Assembly (NCBI GenBank): GCA_023488905.1
Contig: JAMDCQ010000002.1
Span: 62,001 to 126,000, forward strand
Reading direction: 5' to 3'
DNA: 64,000 nucleotides
Source: Candidatus Bathyarchaeota archaeon
GTDB taxonomy: Archaea > Thermoproteota > Bathyarchaeia > Bathyarchaeales > Bathycorpusculaceae
Shown: piece after piece, positions 52,912 through 61,542 of the stretch
Layout of the letters: the number at the start of each line of letters is the position of its first letter
How positions within the stretch are numbered: position 1 is the first letter of the stretch
Notes under the pieces: model-generated
Database searches by the model: none
Told to the model about the DNA's origin: nothing
The model's input: the letters and a program-made list of their open reading frames with translations, nothing else
Position numbers and translations under genes: made by a program

Positions 52912-53693
52912 TTAGGTGCCTCCTTAACGCGTGTTGCAGCGATTAACGCCGCGCCGAGGGCTCCAACATATTCGGGGTACTTGGGAATGACTACTGTCAG
53001 TCCTAATTTACGGTTTAATGAAGCAACAAAACCAGGGTCTTTGGCAACTCCGCCGACCAGCACCACTTCGGGGTTTATGCCCAATCGGTGCATCATAGCT
53101 GAGACGCGGTCTGCCATGGCGTCAAAGACGGCCCGTGCGATTTCAGGTTTGGATTCTTGGCGGTGAATAAGCGATACCACGTCGGATTCGCCGAAGATAA
53201 CGCATGATGCGTTGATTGGGCTTGCCCGCTCAGCTTTCAGGGCGAGTGACCCCATGTCTTCGAGTTTGACTTCGAGTGCGCGTGCCATGGCTTCGATGAA
53301 TGCTCCTGCGCCTGCAGCGCAACGTTCGTTTACGACGAAGTCAACCATGATGCCTCGTTCGTCGGTTTTCACTGCTCGGGCTTCTTCTGCGCCAACGTCG
53401 ATGATCGTTCGGGCTTTAGGAGCCAAAAAAACGCCAGCTTTTGCATCTGCACCCATCATGCTGACAGTGCTGTTGACGTAGGGCGCCATATCCATGGCTG
53501 AGCCTGTTGCTGCGAAGTGGTTAACATCTGAGAGTTTGAGGTTAGCTTGTGTTAGGGCTTCGTTGACTGCTTGCTCTGCCGCTTTTGTGGGGTCAAACCC
53601 TGAAAATCCCTGCGCTCTGCCCACAACGGCGCCATCTTTTAGGGCAACAACTTGTACGCGCTGTGTGCCAAGGTCCATTCCAACGGTTATCAC
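52908..53693 (-). CDS. BadF/BcrD-type ATPase (D-like)
   Basis: A 261-residue second ATPase, different from its neighbour: GMDLGTQRVQVVALKDG, TIIDVGAEEARAVKTDE, NERCAAGAGAFIEAMARAL with the cluster Cys and NASCVIFGESDVVSLI. Heterodimers of an A-like and a D-like ATPase sharing one [4Fe-4S] cluster are the rule for benzoyl-CoA reductases, whereas dehydratases use a homodimer. The presence of both types is therefore informative. It follows the catalytic subunit by 14 bp. Confidence 0.9.
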   Translation of the reverse strand: MITVGMDLGTQRVQVVALKDGAVVGRAQGFSGFDPTKAAEQAVNEALTQANLKLSDVNHFAATGSAMDMAPYVNSTVSMMGADAKAGVFLAPKARTIIDVGAEEARAVKTDERGIMVDFVVNERCAAGAGAFIEAMARALEVKLEDMGSLALKAERASPINASCVIFGESDVVSLIHRQESKPEIARAVFDAMADRVSAMMHRLGINPEVVLVGGVAKDPGFVASLNRKLGLTVVIPKYPEYVGALGAALIAATRVKEAPK

Positions 53694-53707
53694 TACTTCA
53701 TTTCACC

Positions 53708-55036
53708 TTAGATGTCGATTCTTGCGTTGAGCATCTCAAGGAAAGCTTCCACACGGGTCTTCATTTGCCCAACGTCTTCCCTTGTGTATTCGGTATCCAA
53801 ATAGTAAACTGGAACATTAATTTTGTCTAAAGCCTTCTTGACTCTGGTGTATTCCATGGCGTAGAGCATGCATCCACGGACCACGTAGTAGACGACGCCT
53901 TGAACTTTCCATTCTTTGACTTTGTTTAGCAGCCAGTTGATGCGGTCTTCGTTGCCGTCTTTGCTTGTGAAGCAGGGGCATGTGGAAGCCATCAAGTAGC
54001 GTTCACTCATAGCGTTTAGCATGTCGTCCATCGACCACTCGTCCACACCGATAGGGTCATTTAGGATGCGTTCACCGCTGCATTGCTCATCGGCGACGAT
54101 GACGCCCTGTGGGTTTCCTTCTTCGACGAGTGTGGGTAGCTTCCAGTTGTCGGGCCAAAACATCGGCGTCCCCGTAACCATCACACGAGGCGTATCTGGC
54201 GAAACAACCCAGTCTTTGCGTTCCACCCGCTTCTCCAATTCAGCGCAGAGGGCTTCGGTTTTTTCTGTCCAGCGCTTCTTATCATCCCAACTGTAAGCCT
54301 GATTGACAAGCATAGCGTCTCTGCCCATGATGACAGGGTTGCCTTTGCGGAGTTCTTGCAGTCGACGGAAAGCTTTGGTTGCTCGGTGGCTGATTTCGAT
54401 GGCTTCTTTTAGGTTCTTGCGGTTTATTTTGTTGCCTGTGAACTGCTCAATCTGAGTTTTCATGTGCTTTATTTCGTCATTCCAAAAACGCAGTGATTGC
54501 GTGGAGTCTTTTACGCGGGGGATGTTCATGCCCCAGACGGCTTTTGTGTCGCCTAAAATTTCGCTGAGTTTAGTCATGCCGTCGCATGTTAATACGCTAA
54601 TTAATGCGTCGCTTTGTTCCAAAAAGGGCGAGAGCTCTATCATTTTTGCGCCGATGGTAGAGCGGATAACTGGACAAACCTCCACTGGCACTACGCGGTC
54701 GCCGAGTTTTGAGGTGTCATACCAGCCTGAATTAACGCGGACTGGAATCGCGTCTGCAGCTGTGATGAGTTCGGTTGGGGCGAAGAGGCACATGTAACCG
54801 ATGACTTTTTTGCCTTTTTCCTTTTCTGCCTGAATTTCCTGCTGACGCTGCCCAAACAGGTTTGCGATGTCGTCGAAGTACTTCATGGCTTCGGGGCGGT
54901 GGGGGTCGGCTTTTTTCATTCGTTCGATGTTGTCGGCGATTATTTTTAGAGATGCAGCTTTAACGGTGTTTCTTAATTCATCCATCTCTTTTTTGGGCAC
55001 ATCAGGCAAGAATTTTTTTTCAACGGTTTTTGTCAT
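53708..55036 (-). CDS. 2-Hydroxyacyl-CoA dehydratase/benzoyl-CoA reductase family catalytic subunit
   Basis: A 442-residue protein of the HgdB/BcrB/BcrC superfamily: GYMCLFAPTELITAADAIPV with Cys83, VEVCPVIRST with Cys121, LTCDGMTKLSEILG with Cys151, plus STCPCFTSKDG and YVVRGCMLYAMEYTRVKK near the end. Three to four cysteines ligate the [4Fe-4S] or double-cubane cluster in the family. Only one such gene exists here, where dehydratases and BCRs need two. I start at the ATG at 55036 with GAGGAG upstream. Substrate unknown. Confidence 0.85.
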   Translation of the reverse strand: MTKTVEKKFLPDVPKKEMDELRNTVKAASLKIIADNIERMKKADPHRPEAMKYFDDIANLFGQRQQEIQAEKEKGKKVIGYMCLFAPTELITAADAIPVRVNSGWYDTSKLGDRVVPVEVCPVIRSTIGAKMIELSPFLEQSDALISVLTCDGMTKLSEILGDTKAVWGMNIPRVKDSTQSLRFWNDEIKHMKTQIEQFTGNKINRKNLKEAIEISHRATKAFRRLQELRKGNPVIMGRDAMLVNQAYSWDDKKRWTEKTEALCAELEKRVERKDWVVSPDTPRVMVTGTPMFWPDNWKLPTLVEEGNPQGVIVADEQCSGERILNDPIGVDEWSMDDMLNAMSERYLMASTCPCFTSKDGNEDRINWLLNKVKEWKVQGVVYYVVRGCMLYAMEYTRVKKALDKINVPVYYLDTEYTREDVGQMKTRVEAFLEMLNARIDI

Positions 55037-55047
55037 TTCTTTTCTCC

Positions 55048-56031
55048 TCATTCAACCTTCGGTGGCTGTAACCAATCTCTAGACCTAAACACGGTCTTGT
55101 TACCAACCCTAATTTTAAGCGCATCTTCGTAGGGACACATTTCGACGCATCTAGCACAAAGCATACATTGTGACGTGCCGATTTTTCCGCCCTTCTGCTC
55201 GTAAACCTCGTTAACTTGGACAGGGCAGACGCGTTTGCAGACGCCGCATTTGGTGCATTTCTCCTCGTCTTTATCCACATATACCAAAGGAACCCCTCTT
55301 AATCCTTTGAATTGGTTTATAGCTGCCAGTGAGATGCCTGTGGGGCAGAAGCGGCACCAAGCCCGCCTTATGAAGAACCCGCCGATTAATGTCACGGCAA
55401 CAAACGCGATAGCAAAAATTTGGCCCAGTTCAGCTCCAGTAAAAGTTATGATGTTTTGAGCGTATGGGTAACTTAGGTTAACTCCGCCGATATTTAGCGG
55501 GCCAGTCCAAGGGACAATAAAAGGTATCATAGGATCAAGCAAAATGCCGTAAGGGCGGAAATGCCCCGCCAAGAGTTGAGCCATAAGGGGGGAGACCAAA
55601 ATTTCCTGCGGATCCAAAAGCCACAACACAGCGGGCAATAACAAAAAAACAAGCAAAATCAAGTAACGCGATTTATGCAGAGCTATGTTTAGTTTGTCGG
55701 GGATGATGCGGTAGCGGATTTTAAGTGCTCTTCGCAGGAGGCTTTCTAAATCCATGATTAAGGCGAATGGACAGAGCCAACCGCAGAAGAACCTGCCTAT
55801 GAACAGCGTGATGGCGAAGAGGATTATGAGTTCATAAAGCATGGGAATTACAGCTGAATAAGTGAAAATATAGAAGATCGCCGCGAAAGCGACTGCTTGA
55901 ATAACCAGCCTCAGAAACGTAACACGCATCGCAAGGTTTTTCTTCCAAATCAGAATCGCCACTATCCCTGCGACTCCAAGCCCCGCCAACACAGTAAGAC
56001 GCAATAGGTCCCCGATTAGTTCTCCAGCCAT
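55048..56031 (-). CDS. NapH/CcoG-like membrane ferredoxin
   Basis: A 327-residue membrane protein with five or six helices, two cytoplasmic CxxxCP motifs (FFCGWLCPFALIMD, CRFCPTGISL) and a C-terminal 2x[4Fe-4S] domain (CTKCGVCKRVCP, CMLCARCVEMCP). Proteins of this group (NapH, NosR C-terminus, CcoG) pass electrons between quinol- or membrane-side donors and cytoplasmic acceptors. It lies between the CcdA-like protein and the catalytic subunit, 6 and 11 bp away. It would be the membrane electron entry point for the operon. Confidence 0.88.
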   Translation of the reverse strand: MAGELIGDLLRLTVLAGLGVAGIVAILIWKKNLAMRVTFLRLVIQAVAFAAIFYIFTYSAVIPMLYELIILFAITLFIGRFFCGWLCPFALIMDLESLLRRALKIRYRIIPDKLNIALHKSRYLILLVFLLLPAVLWLLDPQEILVSPLMAQLLAGHFRPYGILLDPMIPFIVPWTGPLNIGGVNLSYPYAQNIITFTGAELGQIFAIAFVAVTLIGGFFIRRAWCRFCPTGISLAAINQFKGLRGVPLVYVDKDEEKCTKCGVCKRVCPVQVNEVYEQKGGKIGTSQCMLCARCVEMCPYEDALKIRVGNKTVFRSRDWLQPPKVE

Positions 56032-56037
56032 ATTTTA

Positions 56038-56739
56038 TCACGTTAACTGAATTAGGGAATTGTACATTGTATAAGCACCTAACAATATTAGAATGCCGCC
56101 TCCAGCGATGGAAATCCACTTCTTAAACAGAGGCGCTTTACTAAGCAACCACCCTGTTAATCCGCCTAGTAGTAGCATCGGCGAAATGGTTGTTCCCAAA
56201 CCGAAAAGCACCGAAACCGCCACGCTGCCCGCAGGGGAAACTAGAGGCAAAGACGTTGCCAAAATCAAAATCAGCGGCGGACAAATAACAAGCCCACGGG
56301 TTAAACCGAGCGAGAACGCGCCGAAATCAACTCCGAACCTTCCCGCTTTGCCTGCGCCAAAAAAGTTTTCTGCGTTCTTGCCGCTGCATTCACAAGAAGG
56401 CCGTCTAACCCTGTAAAGAACCAAGGCGCCGATTAAGACCGCGACAACGCCAAAAGCAACTGAGGAATAAACTTGGATGGGCGAAAAAGCCGCCTCAGAA
56501 ACAAACAATCTCAGCAAACCGCTAAATAAAGCAACCAAAACCCCGATAACCGTGTAAGCCAACACGCGCCCAGAGTTAAAAATCAAAGTTATTTTTACAC
56601 TTTTTTTGAAGCCTGAACCGACGCCAGCGATGTATCCCGCTAAAAGGGGCAGACATGAGGCTGTGCAAACCGCCAAACCGTAAACCAAGCCTTCTGTTAA
56701 AGCCCACAGATAAGGATTAGTTAAGTCCGTTGTCGACAT
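56038..56739 (-). CDS. CcdA/DsbD-like thiol electron carrier
   Basis: A 233-residue membrane protein with six helices of the DsbD-gamma/CcdA type (also called TauE/SafE-like): VYGLAVCTASCLPLLAGYIA in TM1 and LTRGLVICPPLILILAT in TM4, each holding a membrane cysteine, as CcdA requires. A cytoplasmic loop has CECSGKNAENFF. It would move reducing equivalents across the membrane by thiol exchange. First gene of the redox operon. ATG at 56739. Confidence 0.87.
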   Translation of the reverse strand: MSTTDLTNPYLWALTEGLVYGLAVCTASCLPLLAGYIAGVGSGFKKSVKITLIFNSGRVLAYTVIGVLVALFSGLLRLFVSEAAFSPIQVYSSVAFGVVAVLIGALVLYRVRRPSCECSGKNAENFFGAGKAGRFGVDFGAFSLGLTRGLVICPPLILILATSLPLVSPAGSVAVSVLFGLGTTISPMLLLGGLTGWLLSKAPLFKKWISIAGGGILILLGAYTMYNSLIQLT

Positions 56740-56863
56740 GTGTATGTCTCGGCAGGTTTTATTTACTGCAAATAGCAGTTTAGGTCATTTAAAGTTTACA
56801 CAATTTCTGGATAGAGCACAAAATTTTTTGTGTTGACCAAAAGAAAAAGAAAGAAAAGAGCAG

Positions 56864-59080
56864 TTATGGCGGAGCTATGTACCGCGTGTTGTACTGTTGC
56901 AGATACGCGAGGTGCGCTGCATCATAGAGGTAGCTTTCGGCGGCGGTGTATGGGAAGCCCGTCATATCTAGAAACGGCATCGGATCTACAGTGAACTCAA
57001 AGCCGTAGCCCCAAGCTCCCGGTGGGTCTTTAAACCAGCAGGCTACAACGAAGAAGTAGTCGCGTTCCATGCCTTCTGCGACTGGCGAGAGGTTTTCTGT
57101 GGAGAATTGCATGTTAACTTGGTCGCCTTGTCTGCCAACTACGAACATATCGTCTGCTTCCTGCAGTAGCGTTGTCACGTCGCCGTATCGGGTGAAGTAG
57201 CCTGAAGAGACGGATTGGGTTTCCCATAGTTGACTAAAAACTGTGGATGTTGGTTTGATTATCTGTTGAGTTATGTTTTGTTGAGCGGTTATGTCTATTC
57301 CAATGTAGTCGTAGGTTACGTTCCAGTAATTGTTGAATCGGATTTGGTACTCAGTGACATCGCCGGGGAATATTCCTGTTAAATCAACGGTGTAGGTGCG
57401 GGCGCGATAATCTGCGGGTAATGGAATATCTCGCTGAACGCGAATCCAGCTTCCGTTTGCAGCTTTAACTTCCAAGTATGGGGCAGGGGTAATCTCGGTT
57501 CCATCCGCAACTAGACCCTGCTCGGCTGCTTCTATGAAGCTGTCTATCCAATCGTAGTAGGGTTCAGCTAAGCCCCAATCAACCATACCAGTAATAACCA
57601 GCTTTATTTCCGAGGCACCCGTTAGGTTGCCTAAATCTAAGCTTAACTGGTTTAGGGTGATGTTGTTCCAGACGCTGTCGTATGCGTTGATGCCGGGGGT
57701 GAACATGCCGTCTTGGGTCAGAAGTTGTGACAGGACGTTTTCGCCTTTTTCGTTTGTAGCACTAACAGGCGACAAAATGTTGTTGCTGCTTACTGTGTAG
57801 ACTTTTCCTGTGGAGCCGTCGCTTAGGTAGCTAGTCATGGACATGTAGGCGTCTGTGCCGACTGGGTGATCAACGACTAAGAGGTATGCTTGGTCTAGAT
57901 AGTAGAGTTCATCCCACTGCTGGGAGAGGGTCATGTCAAAGTAGCCGTTGTTAGTTGCAAGGATATTTCTGTCTAGTTTGACGTAGTCGTAGGGGTTTCC
58001 ATCTTTGAACACGACTGTTCCGTCGGCGTTTATGTAGCCTATGTAGCCAAGCCACCCAGAGTTAGAAACGTCAGTGACATAGGAGTAACCTGTGCCGTTC
58101 CAGATGTAGAGTGATGGGCAGGAGGCGTAACCGCTGATTAGTTGGTAGGTGGCCACCAAAATCATCCGGTCGTCAAGTGTAAACGACCTAGAGGAACTCT
58201 TAACGCCGTCGCTCCAAGTATCAAATGCCAACACGCCAGTGCCCACATCGAATGGGGATGGCATAGAAATGGAGTATTCGCCGGCAGGCAGTACTGCTTG
58301 ATAGGGAGTTTGAAGTTGTTCCCCGTTAAGGGTGAATGGCACGGACTTTGAGCCGCCACCTGAACGGTTAATCGTAAGTGTGTGATAACCTTCTTTTACG
58401 ATTATAAATGAGCCTTTGAGCGAGTTTAGCTTAACAGTGTGCTTTCCTTCGGTTGATGAGGTCAAATTGAAAGTGATTGTTTGGCTTGCTCCAGCTTCCA
58501 GCTCGATTGTGGTGGAATTAACGATTACATCATCGATTGTGACTTTTATGAATAAGCGGTCTTTTTCCGCGGATGGATTCTGGGCAAGGGCAGTTACGCT
58601 GACTGGGTAATTTGGCCAAGTCTCATAGGGGGTAGATTTGAAGTCTGAGAGAACTATTTTGCTTGTTTCAGGCGGAGCCTCTTTAAGGACAAAGTAGCTG
58701 ACTAAATCACCGATTTTTACACTAAAGTTTCCGGCGTTCATCTCGATAACGGTGAATTCAACAATTTCTGATGACTTCAAACCTGCAAGGGTGAGGTTTG
58801 AGGATTCTCTTACCTCATTGTTTATTTCAAGATTTATTGTGGTGTTGCCTTCGACGTCGCCGATGTTTGTAACGTTAACCGAAACCAGCACTGTTTCGCC
58901 GACGAAGGCTTCAGGTGGAGTAACTGTTAAGTCTGTCAGTACAAAGGTGGCTGGTTTAGAGACGCCTGTAATCGTCCCTTCGTTTAAAAGGTAAAAGTAG
59001 GCGCCTGCTGCTGCGGCAACTATAATTAAGTCCACAATCAAAATCGCTTTTAGTTTCATTACGGCTGAACGTGAAAGCAT
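56864..59080 (-). CDS. Large surface protein with CARDB-like domains
   Basis: A 738-residue extracytoplasmic protein: signal anchor (about residues 12-32), two CARDB/Ig-like domains (VGETVLVSVNVTNIGDVEGN, YETWPNYPVSVTALAQNPSA), a PEGA-like segment (GYHTLTINRSGGGSKSVPF), and a large C-terminal part with WNGTGYSYVTDVSNSGWLGY and VKLDRNILATNNGYFDMTLS. No catalytic motif is evident. It has many N-glycosylation sites. I choose ATG 59080 because GAGGGTG lies 10 bp upstream; a start at 59098 or 59059 is possible. Confidence 0.7.
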   Translation of the reverse strand: MLSRSAVMKLKAILIVDLIIVAAAAGAYFYLLNEGTITGVSKPATFVLTDLTVTPPEAFVGETVLVSVNVTNIGDVEGNTTINLEINNEVRESSNLTLAGLKSSEIVEFTVIEMNAGNFSVKIGDLVSYFVLKEAPPETSKIVLSDFKSTPYETWPNYPVSVTALAQNPSAEKDRLFIKVTIDDVIVNSTTIELEAGASQTITFNLTSSTEGKHTVKLNSLKGSFIIVKEGYHTLTINRSGGGSKSVPFTLNGEQLQTPYQAVLPAGEYSISMPSPFDVGTGVLAFDTWSDGVKSSSRSFTLDDRMILVATYQLISGYASCPSLYIWNGTGYSYVTDVSNSGWLGYIGYINADGTVVFKDGNPYDYVKLDRNILATNNGYFDMTLSQQWDELYYLDQAYLLVVDHPVGTDAYMSMTSYLSDGSTGKVYTVSSNNILSPVSATNEKGENVLSQLLTQDGMFTPGINAYDSVWNNITLNQLSLDLGNLTGASEIKLVITGMVDWGLAEPYYDWIDSFIEAAEQGLVADGTEITPAPYLEVKAANGSWIRVQRDIPLPADYRARTYTVDLTGIFPGDVTEYQIRFNNYWNVTYDYIGIDITAQQNITQQIIKPTSTVFSQLWETQSVSSGYFTRYGDVTTLLQEADDMFVVGRQGDQVNMQFSTENLSPVAEGMERDYFFVVACWFKDPPGAWGYGFEFTVDPMPFLDMTGFPYTAAESYLYDAAHLAYLQQYNTRYIAPP

Positions 59081-59286
59081 CCTTTCATGCACCCTCAATT
59101 AACGTATTAGGATGACTATTTGAGCAATAAACGTTATGTTGCTGAGCATTTTTCCTTAAAAAATTGGCAATTGCAGTGTCGGTTGCTTTGGTTTGTTGGC
59201 GTGCCCTTGCAGTCACATAGACAAATATAGCCTCTCCAGTTAACCTATTCACAAGCTAGCATGCTAGAATTTAGGAGATATTTTTA

Positions 59287-60084
59287 ATGGTTAAATCAAC
59301 AAAAACCCTGTCTATGACTTTTATTTTGTCCCTACTACTATTAGCTGCATTCGCTACAACCCTAAACGTAAAAGCACAAGGCAGCGCGACAGTCGTCTTC
59401 TTAACCACAGTCGGCGGGACAACCAACCCCACAGGAACACAAACCTACTCCGACGGCCAAACAGTCACGATGACCGCAACCCCAACAGACAGCACCTTCA
59501 TGTTCGATCGCTGGATTATTCAGTTTGATTCTTCATCTGAGGTCCTCACGGATAACCCCGCCTCAATCACCGTCATGGGCGGCGCTACATACGTCGTTGA
59601 AGCAATCTTTGTACCCCTTCTTCCCCCACCCCCTATAACCACCCTTCCCAGTGACATTTCAACCGCTGCCATAATTGTCGTTTTGGCATCAGCAGGCGGA
59701 ACCACAAATCCTGCGCCCGGCACATACGCTTTAGCCGACGCAACCCAAACCACCCTCACCGCCGTTCCTGCTGATGGCTACCAGTTTTCGCATTGGTCAA
59801 TCAGCGGCTACCCAATCGTAGGCGCACATGGAGCAGACCCGTTTACCACAACACCGACAGATAACCCCTACACAGTTGACCACGGATACGGAAACCGATA
59901 TGCTTACCAAGCAGTGTTCGTTCCCACAGGCAGCACAGTACCCACACCAACAGGCGGTGCTTCACCTACACCGACCAACACTATTGGCGGGTTATCTATG
60001 GAGTGGTGGATTATCATAGCCTTAGTCGTTGTCATCGTCATAGTTTTGGTTGCTTTCGGAGTTTTCGCTGCGAGACGCCACTAA
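59287..60084 (+). CDS. Surface protein with InlB-type B-repeats
   Basis: A 265-residue secreted protein: signal peptide (about residues 1-31), two copies of a beta-grasp-like repeat (TTVGGTTNPTGTQTYSDGQT and SAGGTTNPAPGTYALADATQ, each followed by a FxRW or FSHW strand), a Pro/Thr linker, and a C-terminal membrane helix (MEWWIIIALVVVIVIVLVAF). The repeats are like the divergent InlB B-repeats common at archaeal surfaces. ATG at 59287 with TAGGAGA upstream. Confidence 0.75.
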   Translation: MVKSTKTLSMTFILSLLLLAAFATTLNVKAQGSATVVFLTTVGGTTNPTGTQTYSDGQTVTMTATPTDSTFMFDRWIIQFDSSSEVLTDNPASITVMGGATYVVEAIFVPLLPPPPITTLPSDISTAAIIVVLASAGGTTNPAPGTYALADATQTTLTAVPADGYQFSHWSISGYPIVGAHGADPFTTTPTDNPYTVDHGYGNRYAYQAVFVPTGSTVPTPTGGASPTPTNTIGGLSMEWWIIIALVVVIVIVLVAFGVFAARRH

Positions 60085-60218
60085 CCCCCCCCCTTTTATT
60101 TCCCTATTAGTAGGGCATTTTAGTTTTTTGGAGCCTTACGTAGGGCTAATTCAACTGGTAGAGCGAGAGTTTTAAAAGAACAATACACAATCTAATGCTA
60201 TCTCAGGTGCACAGTTGA

Positions 60219-61496
60219 ATGCCCTCTACTTTCCAGCCAGTCCGAGGAATGCGCGACCTCATCGGCGAAGAAGCAAAAGCCTTCACAAACATCATAACAA
60301 CAGCCAGAAAAACTGCAGACCTCTACGGTTTCCGAGAAGTTATAACGCCCCATGTTGAACCCCTAGAGTTGCTAAGCGCCAAGTCAGGCGAAGAAATCCG
60401 CCAACGCATGTTCATCTTTAAAGATTTGGGGGAGCGTCAAGTGGCGCTACGCCCAGAATTCACCGCCTCCGTCGCACGACTAGTTACAACTGTTTTGAAA
60501 AATGAGCCGAAACCACTGCGGTTGTTCTCTGTTGGCACCGTTTACCGATATGATGAGCCTCAGAAGGGCAGGTACCGTGAGTTTTGGCAGTCAAACTTTG
60601 AGTTAATGGGTTCCAATAAACCAGAAGCAGACGCTGAAATTGTGCTGCTGACAAACAGCATGGTAGCGTCTTTGGGTTTGCAGGGTTTTGCTTTCAAAGT
60701 CGGTCACATAGGGGTAATCCGCGGCGTCTTAAGCCAAGAGGGGATGGATGAGAAAACCCAGAACGCAGTTTTCCAGCGGATGGATAAGAAAGAATACGGT
60801 GAAGCGCTCAAACTTGTGGAATCCGAGAAATGCCGTGCGATGCTAAAAGGTTTACTTGAAATTAAGGGTAAAGATTGGAAAGAGACCGTTGAGCAAATCA
60901 AGAGCCACGTTGGTGGCTACGAGAAAGCCCAAATCGCAGCAGAAAACCTCTTTGAAATCCTCAACTTAATCACTCAAAGTCCAGACATAACGGTCACGGT
61001 TGACCCAGCGTTCGCCAGAGGATTAGAATACTATACTGGCATGATTTTCGAAATCTACATACCCGAATTAGAGATAGCTTTGGGCGGCGGGGGTCGATAT
61101 GACCGATTGATTGAAGTTTTCGGCGGCGAACCCACACCCGCAGTCGGCTGCGCACACGGCATAGACCGAGTAGCAATTGCTTTGCAGGAACAAAAAGCCA
61201 CTCTTAACGGCAAAAACGGTAAATCGGTGGCGGTGATACCAATCACAGATGCACTAAAATCCGAAGCGCTCAAGATTGCACAGCAACTCCGAGCGGCAGG
61301 CATCTCGGTAGAGTTTGAGGTTATGGGTAGAAAAATGGCTAAAGCCCTCGAAGACGCAGACAAACGAAAAGAAGATTACGCCGTCATCGTCGGCGAGCGG
61401 GAACTCAAAGAATCCGCTGTGATGCTCAAGGACCTAACAAACCGTCAACAATGCATAGTGCCGTTGGCGCAGTTGGTCGAAAAAATTAAAAGTTAA
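60219..61496 (+). CDS. hisS: Histidyl-tRNA synthetase
   Basis: Charges tRNA-His. The 425-residue class-II enzyme has motif 1 (EVITPHVEPLELLSAKSGEE), motif 2 (GTVYRYDEPQKGRYREFWQS), the histidine-specific motifs ARGLEYYTGMIFEIY and ALGGGGRYDRLIEVFGG, motif 3 (GCAHGIDRVAIALQE), and a C-terminal anticodon-binding domain. ATG at 60219. A short region with a tRNA-like D-arm sequence lies before it, but it does not form a tRNA. Confidence 0.96.
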   Translation: MPSTFQPVRGMRDLIGEEAKAFTNIITTARKTADLYGFREVITPHVEPLELLSAKSGEEIRQRMFIFKDLGERQVALRPEFTASVARLVTTVLKNEPKPLRLFSVGTVYRYDEPQKGRYREFWQSNFELMGSNKPEADAEIVLLTNSMVASLGLQGFAFKVGHIGVIRGVLSQEGMDEKTQNAVFQRMDKKEYGEALKLVESEKCRAMLKGLLEIKGKDWKETVEQIKSHVGGYEKAQIAAENLFEILNLITQSPDITVTVDPAFARGLEYYTGMIFEIYIPELEIALGGGGRYDRLIEVFGGEPTPAVGCAHGIDRVAIALQEQKATLNGKNGKSVAVIPITDALKSEALKIAQQLRAAGISVEFEVMGRKMAKALEDADKRKEDYAVIVGERELKESAVMLKDLTNRQQCIVPLAQLVEKIKS

Positions 61497-61542
61497 AAAG
61501 GAAAAGTTTGGGTAAGCCAAAAGGCTTACTTTCATTGTTGTT

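Noticed and set aside
60130-60185. A tRNA-like stretch before hisS (TCAACTGGTAGAGC resembles a D-arm)
   Set aside because: No matching acceptor, anticodon stem or T-arm follows before the hisS start. It may be a remnant, but I cannot support a tRNA gene.
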